Shown here: piece by piece, positions 36,493 to 45,829 of the stretch
Layout of the letters: each line of letters begins with the position of its first letter
Position numbering within the stretch: the stretch's first letter is position 1
From: Candidatus Omnitrophota bacterium
GTDB taxonomy: Bacteria; Hinthialibacterota; Hinthialibacteria; Hinthialibacterales; Hinthialibacteraceae
Direction of reading: 5' to 3'
Assembly: GCA_013177805.1 (NCBI GenBank)
Contig: JABLXU010000040.1
Coordinates: forward strand, 1-64,000
DNA: 64,000 nucleotides
Program-made: the position numbers and the translations under genes
The notes under the pieces: generated by a model
Told to the model about the DNA's origin: nothing
The model's database searches: none
Seen by the model: the letters and a program-made list of their open reading frames with translations, nothing else

Positions 36493-39060
36493 ATGCGGGA
36501 ATCAACCAACCGGAATAGGATCAGACTCACAGCGTATTTTTTCACGGCTTTTTTCGTCGCGGCGGCTCTATTCGCTGCTCCGGTCATCGCGGGCGATTCG
36601 GCCACCCTGGAGGTCTCCAACCGGGAGCCGCGGACAGGCGAGGTACCGTACCATCCGGCGGAGGGAGAGTCCACCACCGTGAATCCCCCCGGATTCGTGT
36701 GGCTGCCGGAGGCGGAAGCCGAAACATATATACTCCAATGCTCCTCCACGCCGGATTTCTCGGTCATCGAGTATGAGCGCGCGGATATTGCCAACAACGT
36801 CCATTGCCCGCCACGGGTGTTCCCCCCAGGAACCTGGTACTGGCGCTACACATTCGTCACGCCCGGGGGAAATCAGGCGGGCTGGAGCGCGGTCCGGCGG
36901 TTCCAGATCCCCGCGGACGCGGCCGTATTCCCCCAGCCGGCCCTCAGCAACCTGATCTACCGCCTGCCGGAGGGACATCCCCGGTTGTTTCTGCGTCCCG
37001 AAACCGTGAAGGAATTCCGGGAACGGATGGAGCAAAATTTCCCGGACTTGTGGAAGCAATTTTTGGATAACGCCGAGCGCCAGCTCGAGGATCCAGTAAC
37101 TTTTGATGAACCGCCTCCCTACCCCGATGGAAAGCGGGGCGTGGAACAGGAGAACATCAGCCTGTGGCGCAAGAACCGCGTTTACGTGGTGAATGCCGTC
37201 GAACACGCGGCCAACTTGGCCTTCGCGTACCGCTTGACGGGAGACTCCCGGTATGGGGAAAAAGCGCGCGAGTGGATCCTGGCGGTTACCGCCTGGCCGC
37301 CGGATGGGACAACCTCGCACCAGTACAACGACGAATGCGGTATGCCCATCCTCAGCCGGATCCCCAGGGCCTATACCTGGGCGTACGAGGCCCTGTCGGA
37401 AGACGACCGCCGGCAGGTCATCCAAACCATGCGCGCGCGGGGAGCCGAAGTGTACGCCCATTTGCATGACAAAAGGCATCACACCGTCCGGCCTTACGAC
37501 AGCCACAGCAACCGCGCCTGGCATTTTCTGGGCGAGGCGGCGATCGCGTTCATCGGCGATATTCCCGAGGCGCGCACGTGGCTGCAATACGCCATGGATA
37601 TCTTCTTCAACGTGTATCCGGTATGGAACGGCGAGGACGGGGGCTGGCACGAAGGCGTGGCCTACTGGCGCAGCTACATCGAACGGATCACATGGTGGCT
37701 GGATATTCTCCACGCCGCGTTTGACATCGATGGCTTCCAGAAGCCCTTTTTCAAGCATTGCGGCGATTTTCCCCTGTACGTGCTTCCCCCCGGGACCACC
37801 TTCGGCGGTTTCGGCGATAGCGCGGATACCAGCCAACCGGCCGATTTCGCCCCGCTGATGAATTACCTCGCCGGCCGGGCGCGCAATCCCTATTGGAAAT
37901 GGTACGCAGTGAAAGCCGGACCAGCGGCCGTGGGAAAGGAAAAACCCACTTACGAAGATCTGTTGCGGGCGGAAAACGCCTCCATCCCCGCCCGGGAACC
38001 ATTGGATATACCCCAGTCCAAGATATTTCCCGGTACGGGCATCGCCTCGCTCCATTCGAACCTGAGCCGCCCCGACAAGGACGTCCATGTGTTGTTCAAG
38101 AGCAGTCCCTTCGGCCGCCAGAGCCATGGTTTCAACGCGCAGAACTCTTTTTTATTGTGGGCCTTCGGTAAACCCTTGCTAATCTGGTCCGGACACCGGG
38201 ACTGGCACGGCAGCGAACACCATACCCAGTGGATGTGGGAAACCTTCGCGGATAATTGCATCACCGTGAACGGCGAGGGGCAAATCCGGCATTCGCCCGA
38301 GGCGCGGGGAAAAATCGTCCAGGAGTATCTCCATCCCCGGGTGGACTATGTCCTGGGAGACGCTTCCGAAGCGTACGGCGGGCGGTTGACCCGCTTCCAC
38401 CGACACGTGTTTTTCCTGAAACCGGACCTGGTGCTCCTGGTGGATGAACTCGAAGCGCCGGAACCGGCGAAGTTTCAGTTTCACATGCACGCCTTGGAGC
38501 CGTTCAAGATCAAGGCGCAGTACGAGATCGAGGCCCAAAACGGACCGGCCGCGGCGCGCATCGCCTTCGTGACCCCCAGCAATCTGGCCGTGACTCAAAC
38601 ACAGGGTTTCACGCCTCCCCCCGTCGGCTATGAACAGGAGCAATGGCATCTGCTGGCCGAAACCCCGGATCCCGTCGCTCAAACCCGTTTTTTTACCGTG
38701 ATCAATACGCATCAAACTTATCACCAGGTGCAGGCCCAGTACGACCGGGGCCTCAAGGAAGACCGGGAACTGTACGCGTTCAAAGTGGATTACCACACGG
38801 TCATGGTAATCTTCAATCCTTCCGGCAAATTCTACAAATATGGAAATGTCGAAACGGACGCGGGCCTCGTGCTTATGGATACCGATCTCCGGGACGAAGA
38901 CGCGGCCCTCTTTTTCGCCGTGGACGCGGCCCGGGTCATCCTCTCCGGCAAGACCTATCATGATTCCAGCCAACGGGGGCTGTTCGCGATTCAATGGAAT
39001 CAAATCCAGCCGCTCCCGAAAACTGAGGAAACCGGCGAGGCCACGAATGACGCTAGATAG
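36493..39060 (+). CDS. Heparinase II/III-like secreted polysaccharide lyase (DUF4962)
   Basis: 855 residues. GGAGGAAG (36477-36484) decides ATG 36493. A signal peptide (VAAALFAAPVIAGD) precedes a beta-domain that matches the DUF4962 start (PPGFVWLPEAEAETYILQ), an alpha/alpha toroid with repeated W and HY residues (GRAWHFLGEAAIAFIGDIPEAR; WNGEDGGWHEGVAYW), and the heparinase-type beta sandwich with HRHVFFLKPDLVLLVDEL. Family members degrade uronic-acid polysaccharides by beta-elimination; the exact substrate cannot be read. Confidence 0.85.
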   Translation: MRESTNRNRIRLTAYFFTAFFVAAALFAAPVIAGDSATLEVSNREPRTGEVPYHPAEGESTTVNPPGFVWLPEAEAETYILQCSSTPDFSVIEYERADIANNVHCPPRVFPPGTWYWRYTFVTPGGNQAGWSAVRRFQIPADAAVFPQPALSNLIYRLPEGHPRLFLRPETVKEFRERMEQNFPDLWKQFLDNAERQLEDPVTFDEPPPYPDGKRGVEQENISLWRKNRVYVVNAVEHAANLAFAYRLTGDSRYGEKAREWILAVTAWPPDGTTSHQYNDECGMPILSRIPRAYTWAYEALSEDDRRQVIQTMRARGAEVYAHLHDKRHHTVRPYDSHSNRAWHFLGEAAIAFIGDIPEARTWLQYAMDIFFNVYPVWNGEDGGWHEGVAYWRSYIERITWWLDILHAAFDIDGFQKPFFKHCGDFPLYVLPPGTTFGGFGDSADTSQPADFAPLMNYLAGRARNPYWKWYAVKAGPAAVGKEKPTYEDLLRAENASIPAREPLDIPQSKIFPGTGIASLHSNLSRPDKDVHVLFKSSPFGRQSHGFNAQNSFLLWAFGKPLLIWSGHRDWHGSEHHTQWMWETFADNCITVNGEGQIRHSPEARGKIVQEYLHPRVDYVLGDASEAYGGRLTRFHRHVFFLKPDLVLLVDELEAPEPAKFQFHMHALEPFKIKAQYEIEAQNGPAAARIAFVTPSNLAVTQTQGFTPPPVGYEQEQWHLLAETPDPVAQTRFFTVINTHQTYHQVQAQYDRGLKEDRELYAFKVDYHTVMVIFNPSGKFYKYGNVETDAGLVLMDTDLRDEDAALFFAVDAARVILSGKTYHDSSQRGLFAIQWNQIQPLPKTEETGEATNDAR

Positions 39061-39127
39061 GAAGGGACGGTTCGGTATATAGTTCTCCTATCAATTGACC
39101 ATTCTTGCTTAGGATGGAATCCGCGCT

Positions 39128-41299
39128 ATGAGGCTTTTTGATCCCGCCCTTGGACCGATTCGTTGGATTCCCCACCCGCTGTGGACCGGATTGGCGGTTT
39201 TGGTCTGGCTCGGGCTGGCCTGCGGTCCGTCCCGATGGGGAGAACTCCAGGGGACGATCCAACTGGAGGGGAAAACCAATTCCGAAGGAATCAATGTCTT
39301 CCTTCCCGGGACACAGTACCGGGCCGTGACGGACGCGAACGGCCGCGTCCAAATCGTGGGGATCCTGCCTGGGGAATACACAGTGGTGGCCACCCACGAA
39401 GGGTATCACGAATACCGGGATACCGTGACCATCGAGGCGAACGAATCCACCATCCTCGGCCCCATCCTCCTGGCGCCGGTCTATGTCGCGGCGGGGGATC
39501 TGTCTGGATTCGTCACCCTGGAAGGCAAATCCACGCATGAAGACATCATCATCTTGTTATTGGGGACGCCTTACAGCACGGTGACAAACACCACGGGATT
39601 CTTCAGCTTCGAAAAACTCCCCCCCGGCACCTACAAACTGCTGGCCATGAAAGAGAATTGGTTGGCGGCCATCAAAGACAAGGTCGAAGTGGTGGACCGG
39701 CAAGAAACCCAGATCCCTCCCTTTCAACTCTCCTTATCTCAAACCGGCTCGCCTTCGGAACCGGTCTCCGCACCCGATCTGGGAGAATATATCTTGCAGG
39801 GATTCGCCTTTTTGGAAGGCACGGAAAATCATATGGGAATCCGGGTGACGGTGGAAGATTTGCCCGGAAAATCCGTGGTCACCAACGCCACCGGCGCTTT
39901 TCAAATCACCGGCTTGGATCAGGAACCCCGTACCTTGATCCTGTCGTATCCTGGCTACTTGAACGAAAGCATTCCCAACGCGGTCCCCGTGCCGGCCACC
40001 GCCCCGGATTCCTGCGGATTCATTACGCTGCAAAAAGCGTATCAGCCGGAGTCGCTGGGAGTGTTGCAAGGCCGCGTGTTTCTGGCCGGACAAACCGAGC
40101 ACGCCAATACCACCGTGCGCCTGGAAGGCGTGTCGCCCCCGGTGTACACCGATCCCCAGGGACGGTTCAAGTTTGTGGGGATTCCCGCGGGAGAATATGT
40201 CCTGATCGCGGAACATCCCGGCTATGAACCGCAACGGAAAGGCGGCATCGAGGTGGTGGCCAACCAGGTGATTCAAATTCCCGATCTCACCCTCCCGGTG
40301 TCAGAAGAAGAACCGGAAGAGGGTGTGGGCGAAATCCGGGGAACCGTATTTCTGGAAGGAGAGAACGACCATGGGGGGGTCACGGTGGCGGTGGAAGGGA
40401 CCTCCCTTTCCGCGGTCAGCGCCCAGGATGGGACATTCGTTCTTCCCAATGTCCCCTTCGGCGCGTATTCCCTCATTTTTACGAAAGGCGGGTATAAGAA
40501 TCTTTACCTGGATGGGGTGGGAGTGGAAGTGGATCAGATCACGATGCTGGAAGCGGTGATGTTGGAAAAGGACATCGAACCCCCCTACGTGGTCAGCACC
40601 TTTCCCCGCGACCGCGCCCGCCAGGTGCCTATCGACCGGTTCGTGGATGTCATCGTGAAATTCAGCGAGCGGATGGAAGGCGGATCGGTGAAAAACGCGG
40701 TGATGATCGAACCGCCGGTGACTTTCGACGCGTATTTCGACCGGGAAAGCGATCTGTCCGATTTCGATACGCTCCATCTGCGCCTCTATCAGGGCGGGCC
40801 AAATCCCATCCAGTTCAAAACTTTGTATACCGTGGGCATCAATCCCTCCGCCAGGACGCCCAAACAGGTGCCGATGGCGGAGCCGTACTTCTTCTCGTTT
40901 ATCACCGACGGCCCGCTGATTATCCGGAGCATCCCGGCCCCGGGAGAACGGGATTTCCTGCTGACCGTCACCCAAAAATTGATGATCGAAACCAATGCCC
41001 CGGTGGATCCCGGTTCCCTGGACCGCGCGTTCCGCATCCGCCCCACTCCCGATTCTGAGCCGCAATACAACCTGATCCCCACCGAAACCGGGACCCAAAT
41101 CATGATCGAAGTGGATCTGCGGCCCAAAACCCGCTACCGGCTGCAAGTGACCAATTCGCTGCGCAGCCTTAACGGCATGCGGTTCAGCAACACGCCCTAC
41201 TATCTTAGTTTCCGCGCCCTGGACGTCACTCCCCAAGAACCTCCCCCTATGCCCATCGAAGTGGACCCCCGGTTGGAAATCCGCCCGCGGCGGCGGTAA
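39128..41299 (+). CDS. Five carboxypeptidase-regulatory-like repeats plus Ig-like domains, surface protein
   Basis: 723 residues. A hydrophobic leader ends in LGLACGPS, a near but not canonical lipobox. Five repeats of 75-90 residues follow, each with a GxxxG-type edge, EGKT/EGEN and a PPGTY/PAGEY turn: near residues 38, 125, 220, 310 and 395. Two Big_5/SbsA-type Ig-like domains (about 490-600 and 600-700) complete the chain. Such proteins bind polysaccharide or form envelope fibres. Function unproven. Confidence 0.85.
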   Translation: MRLFDPALGPIRWIPHPLWTGLAVLVWLGLACGPSRWGELQGTIQLEGKTNSEGINVFLPGTQYRAVTDANGRVQIVGILPGEYTVVATHEGYHEYRDTVTIEANESTILGPILLAPVYVAAGDLSGFVTLEGKSTHEDIIILLLGTPYSTVTNTTGFFSFEKLPPGTYKLLAMKENWLAAIKDKVEVVDRQETQIPPFQLSLSQTGSPSEPVSAPDLGEYILQGFAFLEGTENHMGIRVTVEDLPGKSVVTNATGAFQITGLDQEPRTLILSYPGYLNESIPNAVPVPATAPDSCGFITLQKAYQPESLGVLQGRVFLAGQTEHANTTVRLEGVSPPVYTDPQGRFKFVGIPAGEYVLIAEHPGYEPQRKGGIEVVANQVIQIPDLTLPVSEEEPEEGVGEIRGTVFLEGENDHGGVTVAVEGTSLSAVSAQDGTFVLPNVPFGAYSLIFTKGGYKNLYLDGVGVEVDQITMLEAVMLEKDIEPPYVVSTFPRDRARQVPIDRFVDVIVKFSERMEGGSVKNAVMIEPPVTFDAYFDRESDLSDFDTLHLRLYQGGPNPIQFKTLYTVGINPSARTPKQVPMAEPYFFSFITDGPLIIRSIPAPGERDFLLTVTQKLMIETNAPVDPGSLDRAFRIRPTPDSEPQYNLIPTETGTQIMIEVDLRPKTRYRLQVTNSLRSLNGMRFSNTPYYLSFRALDVTPQEPPPMPIEVDPRLEIRPRRR

Positions 41300-41302
41300 A
41301 AA

Positions 41303-41319
41303 AGCGGGACTCTCCCGCT
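41303..41319 (-). terminator. Hairpin acting as minus-strand terminator
   Basis: AGCGGGA (41303-41309) / TCCCGCT (41313-41319) with loop CTC. The A-run at 41297-41302 makes a U-tract only on the minus strand, although no minus-strand gene precedes it. Confidence 0.5.
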
Positions 41320-41321
41320 CG

Positions 41322-41349
41322 TTGACAACAGGCCGGCCGGGGTTATAAT
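41322..41349 (+). promoter_or_regulatory. Strong promoter of rpsU
   Basis: TTGACA (41322-41327) and TATAAT (41344-41349) match the sigma-70 consensus completely with a 16-base spacer. Transcription should begin near 41356. Confidence 0.9.
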
Positions 41350-41355
41350 GATGAA

Positions 41356-41427
41356 ATTCTTGCCAGAACGCGACATGCGTTCCGATGCAAGCCGGTTGGC
41401 TTCATCATCCATTTTATAGTAAAGGGT
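41356..41427 (+). promoter_or_regulatory. Structured 5' leader of rpsU
   Basis: About 72 bases with two clear hairpins: GAACGC (41366-41371)/GCGTTC (41377-41382) with a 5-base loop, and AAGCC (41389-41393)/GGCTT (41398-41402) with loop GGTT. Possibly a ribosomal-protein leader. Confidence 0.45.
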
Positions 41428-41628
41428 GTGATTGGATTGGTTTCGGTTGACGTTCGAGACGAAGAGGACATTCAGGTTGCTCTCAAACGCTTCAAGCGGA
41501 AATGCATTAAGGAAAGCATTCCCCAGGATATCCGCAAGAACGCGTATTACGAAAAACCGAGTGTCCGCAAGCGCAAAAAGCACTTGAAAGCCGTAAAACG
41601 TCAGAAGAAAAATCGGTCCCGCGGGTGA
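41428..41628 (+). CDS. rpsU: 30S ribosomal protein S21
   Basis: 66 residues. The signature DVRDEEDIQVALKRFKRKC and the basic C-terminal RKNAYYEKPSVRKRKKHLKAVKRQKKNRSRG identify S21, a small 30S protein that contributes to initiation. GTG 41428, after AAAGGG, is the chosen start. Consensus promoter and a structured leader precede it, and a strong terminator follows. Stand-alone gene, not with dnaG or rpoD as in Enterobacteria. Confidence 0.95.
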   Translation: MIGLVSVDVRDEEDIQVALKRFKRKCIKESIPQDIRKNAYYEKPSVRKRKKHLKAVKRQKKNRSRG

Positions 41629-41678
41629 GGCAAACGGTTGTTTTACATAAAAAATAGCCGGGCGATAATATCCCGCCC

Positions 41679-41717
41679 CAGACGAAGGAAGGCCATGAAC
41701 CTTCCTTCGTCTGTTTC
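41679..41717 (+). terminator. Intrinsic terminator after rpsU
   Basis: Perfect 14-base stem CAGACGAAGGAAGG (41679-41692) / CCTTCCTTCGTCTG (41700-41713), loop CCATGAA, then TTTC. Confidence 0.85.
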
Positions 41718-42172
41718 AGGTTCGGTTGAATTTTCGCCATGAATGAATTCCCAGTTTGAGGGTGGGCCGCGCCGGCGCCCATGGCGCTCTTCAACGCGCC
41801 CAGGGCTGGTGCGGGGACCAAGGCAACCACTACCCTCTTCCCCTTGGGAGAGGACTAGGGCTGGTGAAACCCTGGAAAAGGGGATATACGCCCCATCGGT
41901 TCATCGGTTCCATCTTGGCATGTTTAGCTAAGGTTGAAAAACGCAATAGAACCTGGGGCAAAATTAAAAAAATCAGGCAAAAGAATATCTTCCCCATCCC
42001 TCTGCTCCGGGAACAGGCTGGTTCGCCAGATCCCGCCAGGGAGGATGGTTAATTCGCGGGTGGGGATTGACCCTCCTGCCGGCTCAATCTCTTCTCCACA
42101 ATCCAACGGCCTTTTATACTACTCATTTATCAACTCACCATTCATTTCAAGGCAAGGGACCGAAGATCAATC
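41718..42172. other. Region upstream of valS with family A repeat
   Basis: 455 bases. A family A unit lies at 41831-41881 (CCCTCTTCCCCTTGGGAGAGG ... CTAGGGCTGGTGAAACCC). No T-box antiterminator sequence was found, nor a consensus promoter. Confidence 0.5.
41831..41881 (+). repeat. Family A repeat
   Basis: CCCTCTTCCCCTTGGGAGAGG followed by CTAGGGCTGGTGAAACCCTGGAAAAGG; same order as the other copies. Confidence 0.55.
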
Positions 42173-44827
42173 ATGGAGATCGCCAAACGGTACGAACCGG
42201 CCGCGTCGCGGGAACAGTGGTATCAATTCTGGCTCGAGCATAAATTGTTTCATGCCGATCCGGCCAGTCCCAAACCCCCCTATTCCATCGTCATTCCACC
42301 TCCCAACGTAACCGGCAAACTGCATATCGGCCACGCCCTCAACAACACGCTGCAGGATATCCTCTGCCGCTGGAAGCGCATGGAAGGCTTCGAAGTGCTG
42401 TGGATGCCGGGCACCGACCACGCCGGCATCGCCACCCAGAACGTCGTCGAAAAACAACTGGCCGCCGAAGGCCTCACCCGCTACGACCTGGGCCGCGAAA
42501 AACTGGTGGAGCGCATTTGGCGGTGGAAGCAGGAATACGGCGATACCATCATCCGCCAGCTGAAATACCTGGGATGCTCCTGCGACTGGGACCGCCTGCG
42601 GTTCACCATGGACGAGGGCTGTTCGCGTGCTGTGCGGGAGGTGTTCGTCCGCCTGTACGAGGATGGATTCCTCTACCGCACCCACTACCTGGTCAACTGG
42701 TGTCCCCGCTGCCACACCACCCTCTCGGACGACGAGGTGGAGTACAGCGACGCCACGGGCCATTTTTACTACATCGCCTATCCCTTGGAAGATGGTTCGG
42801 ACCGCCTGGTCATTGCCACCACGCGGCCGGAAACGATGCTGGGCGATACCGCCGTGGCCGTCCATCCGGACGACGAGCGGTACAAACACCTGGTCGGCAA
42901 AACCGTCATTCTGCCGCTGCTGGAGCGGCGCATCCCGGTCATCGCCGACACGTACGTGGACCGCGAATTCGGTACCGGCGCGCTCAAAATCACCCCCGCG
43001 CATGATCTCAACGACTTCGAGATGGGCAAACGCCACAACCTCGAGCAAATCAATATCCTCAACGACGACGCCACCATCAACGCCAACGGCGGGCCGTACC
43101 AAGGATTGGACCGCTATGCGGCCCGCCGGCGGGTGATCGAAGACCTGACTGCCCGGGGACTCCTGCTGAAAGTGGAAGAGTTGGCCCACCGCACCGGGGC
43201 CTGTTACCGTTGCGGCACGGTCATCGAACCCTATCTCTCCCTCCAATGGTTTATTAAGATGAAACCCCTGATGCAGGAGCCGCTCCAAGCGGTCCGCGAA
43301 GGCCGCGTGCGGTTCATTCCCCAGCCGTGGGAGAACACGTATTTCGCGTGGGTGGAAAACGTCCGCGACTGGCCGGTCTCCCGGCAGATCTGGTGGGGCC
43401 ACCGCATCCCCGTGTGGTATTGCCAGGAATGCGGCGGCATGACCGTGCCGCGGACCGACCCGGAACAATGTATCCATTGCGGTAGCCGCGATCTGCGGCA
43501 GGACGAAGACGTGCTGGATACCTGGTTCTCCTCCGCCCTGTGGCCGTTTTCGACCATGGGCTGGCCGGAAGAAACCCCCGAACTCCAAACGTTTTTCCCC
43601 ACCAGCACGCTGGTAACCGCGCACGACATCATTTATTTCTGGGTGGCGCGGATGATCATGATGGCCCTCTACATCCGGAAAGACGTCCCCTTCCGGGATG
43701 TGTACATCACGGCGCTGGTCCGCGACGCCCAGGGGCGCAAGATGTCGAAATCGCTGGGCAACACCATCGATCCCATCGACGTGATCGACAAGTACGGCGC
43801 CGATTCGGTCCGCTTCACCCTGGCCATCCTGGCCGCCCAGGGACGCAACATCAACCTGGCCGAAGAACGCATCGAGGGATACCGCAACTTCACGAACAAG
43901 ATCTGGAACGCCTCGCGCCTGATATTGGCCACTATCCAGGAAGGCGAACGGCTTCCCCCTGCCGCCCCCGGATTGCTGGAATGGATGGACCGGTGGATCC
44001 TCTCCCGGCTCCAGCGCACCATCGCCGCCGCGCGCAAGGGCATGGAGGAATACAAGTTCAACGAGGCGTCGGAAGCCCTGTACCAGTTCGTCTGGCATGA
44101 GTACTGCGATTGGTACCTGGAACTGATCAAGCCGCGGTTGTACGGCGACAATCCCGAAGCACAGGCCGCGGTGAAAGCCATGGCCTTCCGCGTGCTGGAA
44201 AGCGCCCTGCGGATGCTGCATCCCTTCGTTCCCTTCATCACCGAGGAAATCTGGCAGATTCTCAAACCCCTGGGCGTGGTGGATGAAGAGGCGATCAGCA
44301 TCTCCCAGACCCGCTATCCCCAAGTGGATGCGGCTTTAATCGACGAGGCGCTGGAAGCGGAAGTGGCGAAATTCCAAAAGATCGTCTATACCGTCCGCAA
44401 TATCCGCGGCGAACTGGGCATCGCCCCCTCGGCCCGCACCACGGTGGAGTTCAAGATCCAGAACGGCCCGGACCAACAGTTCCTGGAAAAATACTACCCG
44501 CACATGACAACCCTGGTGAACATCAACGAAAACTTGCAGGCGGGAACTGACCTCGAACCGCATCCGGCCTCGTCGGTGGGCCTGGTGGATGGCTGTGAAA
44601 TCCGCGTGCTTTGGCCCGCCGAGGTGGAGGCGATGGAGATCAAGCGGCTGCTTAAACAGATCGAGCAACTGGAAGCGTCAATCGCCTCCCGCGGCAAGAA
44701 ACTGGCAAATGAAGCTTTCACCGCCCGCGCCCCCCGCGAAGTGGTGGAAAAAGAACGGGAGCGTTTCGAGGTGGAAAAACAAGAACACGAGCGGCTGAGC
44801 CACCAGTTAGCGCTGTTGCGGAAATAA
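42173..44827 (+). CDS. valS: Valyl-tRNA synthetase
   Basis: 884 residues. Class I signature HIGH appears as KLHIGHAL and the KMSKS loop as GRKMSKSLGN. PPPNVTGKLHIGHALNNTLQD and the editing-domain TTRPETMLGDTAVAVHP are typical of ValRS, and a C-terminal coiled-coil arm (LLKQIEQLEASIASRGKKL) is present. It charges tRNA-Val; a tRNA-Val(CAC) is encoded at 21846. Start ATG 42173 with an AAGGGA tract some distance upstream. Confidence 0.97.
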   Translation: MEIAKRYEPAASREQWYQFWLEHKLFHADPASPKPPYSIVIPPPNVTGKLHIGHALNNTLQDILCRWKRMEGFEVLWMPGTDHAGIATQNVVEKQLAAEGLTRYDLGREKLVERIWRWKQEYGDTIIRQLKYLGCSCDWDRLRFTMDEGCSRAVREVFVRLYEDGFLYRTHYLVNWCPRCHTTLSDDEVEYSDATGHFYYIAYPLEDGSDRLVIATTRPETMLGDTAVAVHPDDERYKHLVGKTVILPLLERRIPVIADTYVDREFGTGALKITPAHDLNDFEMGKRHNLEQINILNDDATINANGGPYQGLDRYAARRRVIEDLTARGLLLKVEELAHRTGACYRCGTVIEPYLSLQWFIKMKPLMQEPLQAVREGRVRFIPQPWENTYFAWVENVRDWPVSRQIWWGHRIPVWYCQECGGMTVPRTDPEQCIHCGSRDLRQDEDVLDTWFSSALWPFSTMGWPEETPELQTFFPTSTLVTAHDIIYFWVARMIMMALYIRKDVPFRDVYITALVRDAQGRKMSKSLGNTIDPIDVIDKYGADSVRFTLAILAAQGRNINLAEERIEGYRNFTNKIWNASRLILATIQEGERLPPAAPGLLEWMDRWILSRLQRTIAAARKGMEEYKFNEASEALYQFVWHEYCDWYLELIKPRLYGDNPEAQAAVKAMAFRVLESALRMLHPFVPFITEEIWQILKPLGVVDEEAISISQTRYPQVDAALIDEALEAEVAKFQKIVYTVRNIRGELGIAPSARTTVEFKIQNGPDQQFLEKYYPHMTTLVNINENLQAGTDLEPHPASSVGLVDGCEIRVLWPAEVEAMEIKRLLKQIEQLEASIASRGKKLANEAFTARAPREVVEKERERFEVEKQEHERLSHQLALLRK

Positions 44828-44852
44828 CCCCGGAACGGCCTCAGCGCATACC

Positions 44853-44911
44853 ATGGCTTCATTTCTGGACTTCCCTCCCCACATCGTGTAGGTTATGGGA
44901 AAAGAAGCCAT
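44853..44911 (+). repeat. Inverted repeat before the corrinoid gene
   Basis: ATGGCTTC (44853-44860) / GAAGCCAT (44904-44911), 43-base loop. No cobalamin-riboswitch core was found. Confidence 0.45.
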
Positions 44912-44986
44912 TTATAACGCAGGTTGCATTCTTGCCGATGGCCAGAATCGAAAGACCAACCCATTCGCGATGGGGGAGAAAAAGTC

Positions 44987-45622
44987 ATGAACAACGTATC
45001 CGCATTGTACGACGCTATTCTCACCGGCGACGCCAACCAAGCCTTCGCGGTCACGCAGGAGGCGCTGCAGAACCAAACCGATCCCATGGAACTGGTCACG
45101 CGCTACATGATTCCAGCCATGGATGAGGTCGGAAGGCGTTTCGACGAGGAAGAATATTTTATCCCCGAATTGCTGCTCTCCGCCCGGGCCATGAAAAAAT
45201 CCATGGAACTGATCCGCCCCCTGCTGGCGGCCGGCGGATCGGAACCGGCCGGGCGGGTTGTCATCGGGACGGTAAAAGGCGACTTGCACGACATCGGCAA
45301 GAACCTGGTTTCTTCCATGCTCGAAGGCGGCGGATTCGAAGTTTTCGATCTGGGCGTAGACGTTCCCCCCGAAAAGTTCGTCGATTCGATTAAAGAGAAA
45401 CACGCCAGCTTGGTATGCCTTTCCACCTTGCTCACCACCACTATGCCGGCCATGAAAACGACTCTTGAAGTGCTGAAGAATTCCGGAGTGCGCGATCAGG
45501 TCAAAGTCATGATCGGCGGCGCCCCGGTCACCCAGCGCTTCGCGGAAGAAATCGGCGCGGACGCCTACGGCGAAAACGCACGCGCGGCGGTTATGCTGGC
45601 CCGCCAACTGGTGGCGGGGTGA
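44987..45622 (+). CDS. Corrinoid-binding methyl-carrier protein (MtgC/MtbC-like)
   Basis: 211 residues. The N-terminal four-helix cap (about 1-85, including EEALQNQTDPMELVTRYMIPAMDEVGRRFDEEEYF) precedes a Rossmann-type B12 domain with the DxHxxG motif Asp99-His101-Gly104 in GDLHDIGKNLVSSMLEGGGFEV. The His is the lower cobalt ligand in methyl-transfer corrinoid proteins. It would carry a methyl group between donor and acceptor methyltransferases. ATG 44987 follows a GGGAG tract. Closely followed by a homocysteine methyltransferase-like gene and a reactivase operon. Confidence 0.93.
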   Translation: MNNVSALYDAILTGDANQAFAVTQEALQNQTDPMELVTRYMIPAMDEVGRRFDEEEYFIPELLLSARAMKKSMELIRPLLAAGGSEPAGRVVIGTVKGDLHDIGKNLVSSMLEGGGFEVFDLGVDVPPEKFVDSIKEKHASLVCLSTLLTTTMPAMKTTLEVLKNSGVRDQVKVMIGGAPVTQRFAEEIGADAYGENARAAVMLARQLVAG

Positions 45623-45626
45623 CAGG

Positions 45627-45690
45627 CATTCCCCCGGATTTCCCTCCCCTGAATCCTTTCCCAGAGGGAGAGAATTCCGAATGGATCTTT
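45627..45690 (-). repeat. Family A repeat, inverted copy
   Basis: On the minus strand it reads AATTCTCTCCCTCTGGGAAAGG then GATTCAGGGGAGGGAAATCCGGGGGAA, i.e. the family sequence in opposite orientation. Confidence 0.5.
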
Positions 45691-45829
45691 GAAGCAGAGG
45701 CACGTCACAACCGGCCTCCCCAACACCGGAGCATTCTTATGCGGCTCGAATTCCCCCCGGGACGGAATGTTCTGGATTCCAGACAACAGAAAATTGACCA
45801 ATCCGGGATAGTTGGAACAAAGGCAAACC

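Noticed and set aside
36568..38127. 519-codon minus-strand frame opposite the heparinase-like gene
   Set aside because: Shadow; no conserved features.
41718..42172. T-box leader upstream of valS
   Set aside because: The T-box antiterminator core and a clear terminator hairpin were not found.
42167..44323. 718-codon minus-strand frame opposite valS
   Set aside because: Shadow; valS is clearly the real gene.
44828..44986. Cobalamin riboswitch before the corrinoid protein
   Set aside because: No B12-box sequence could be found; only a simple inverted repeat.
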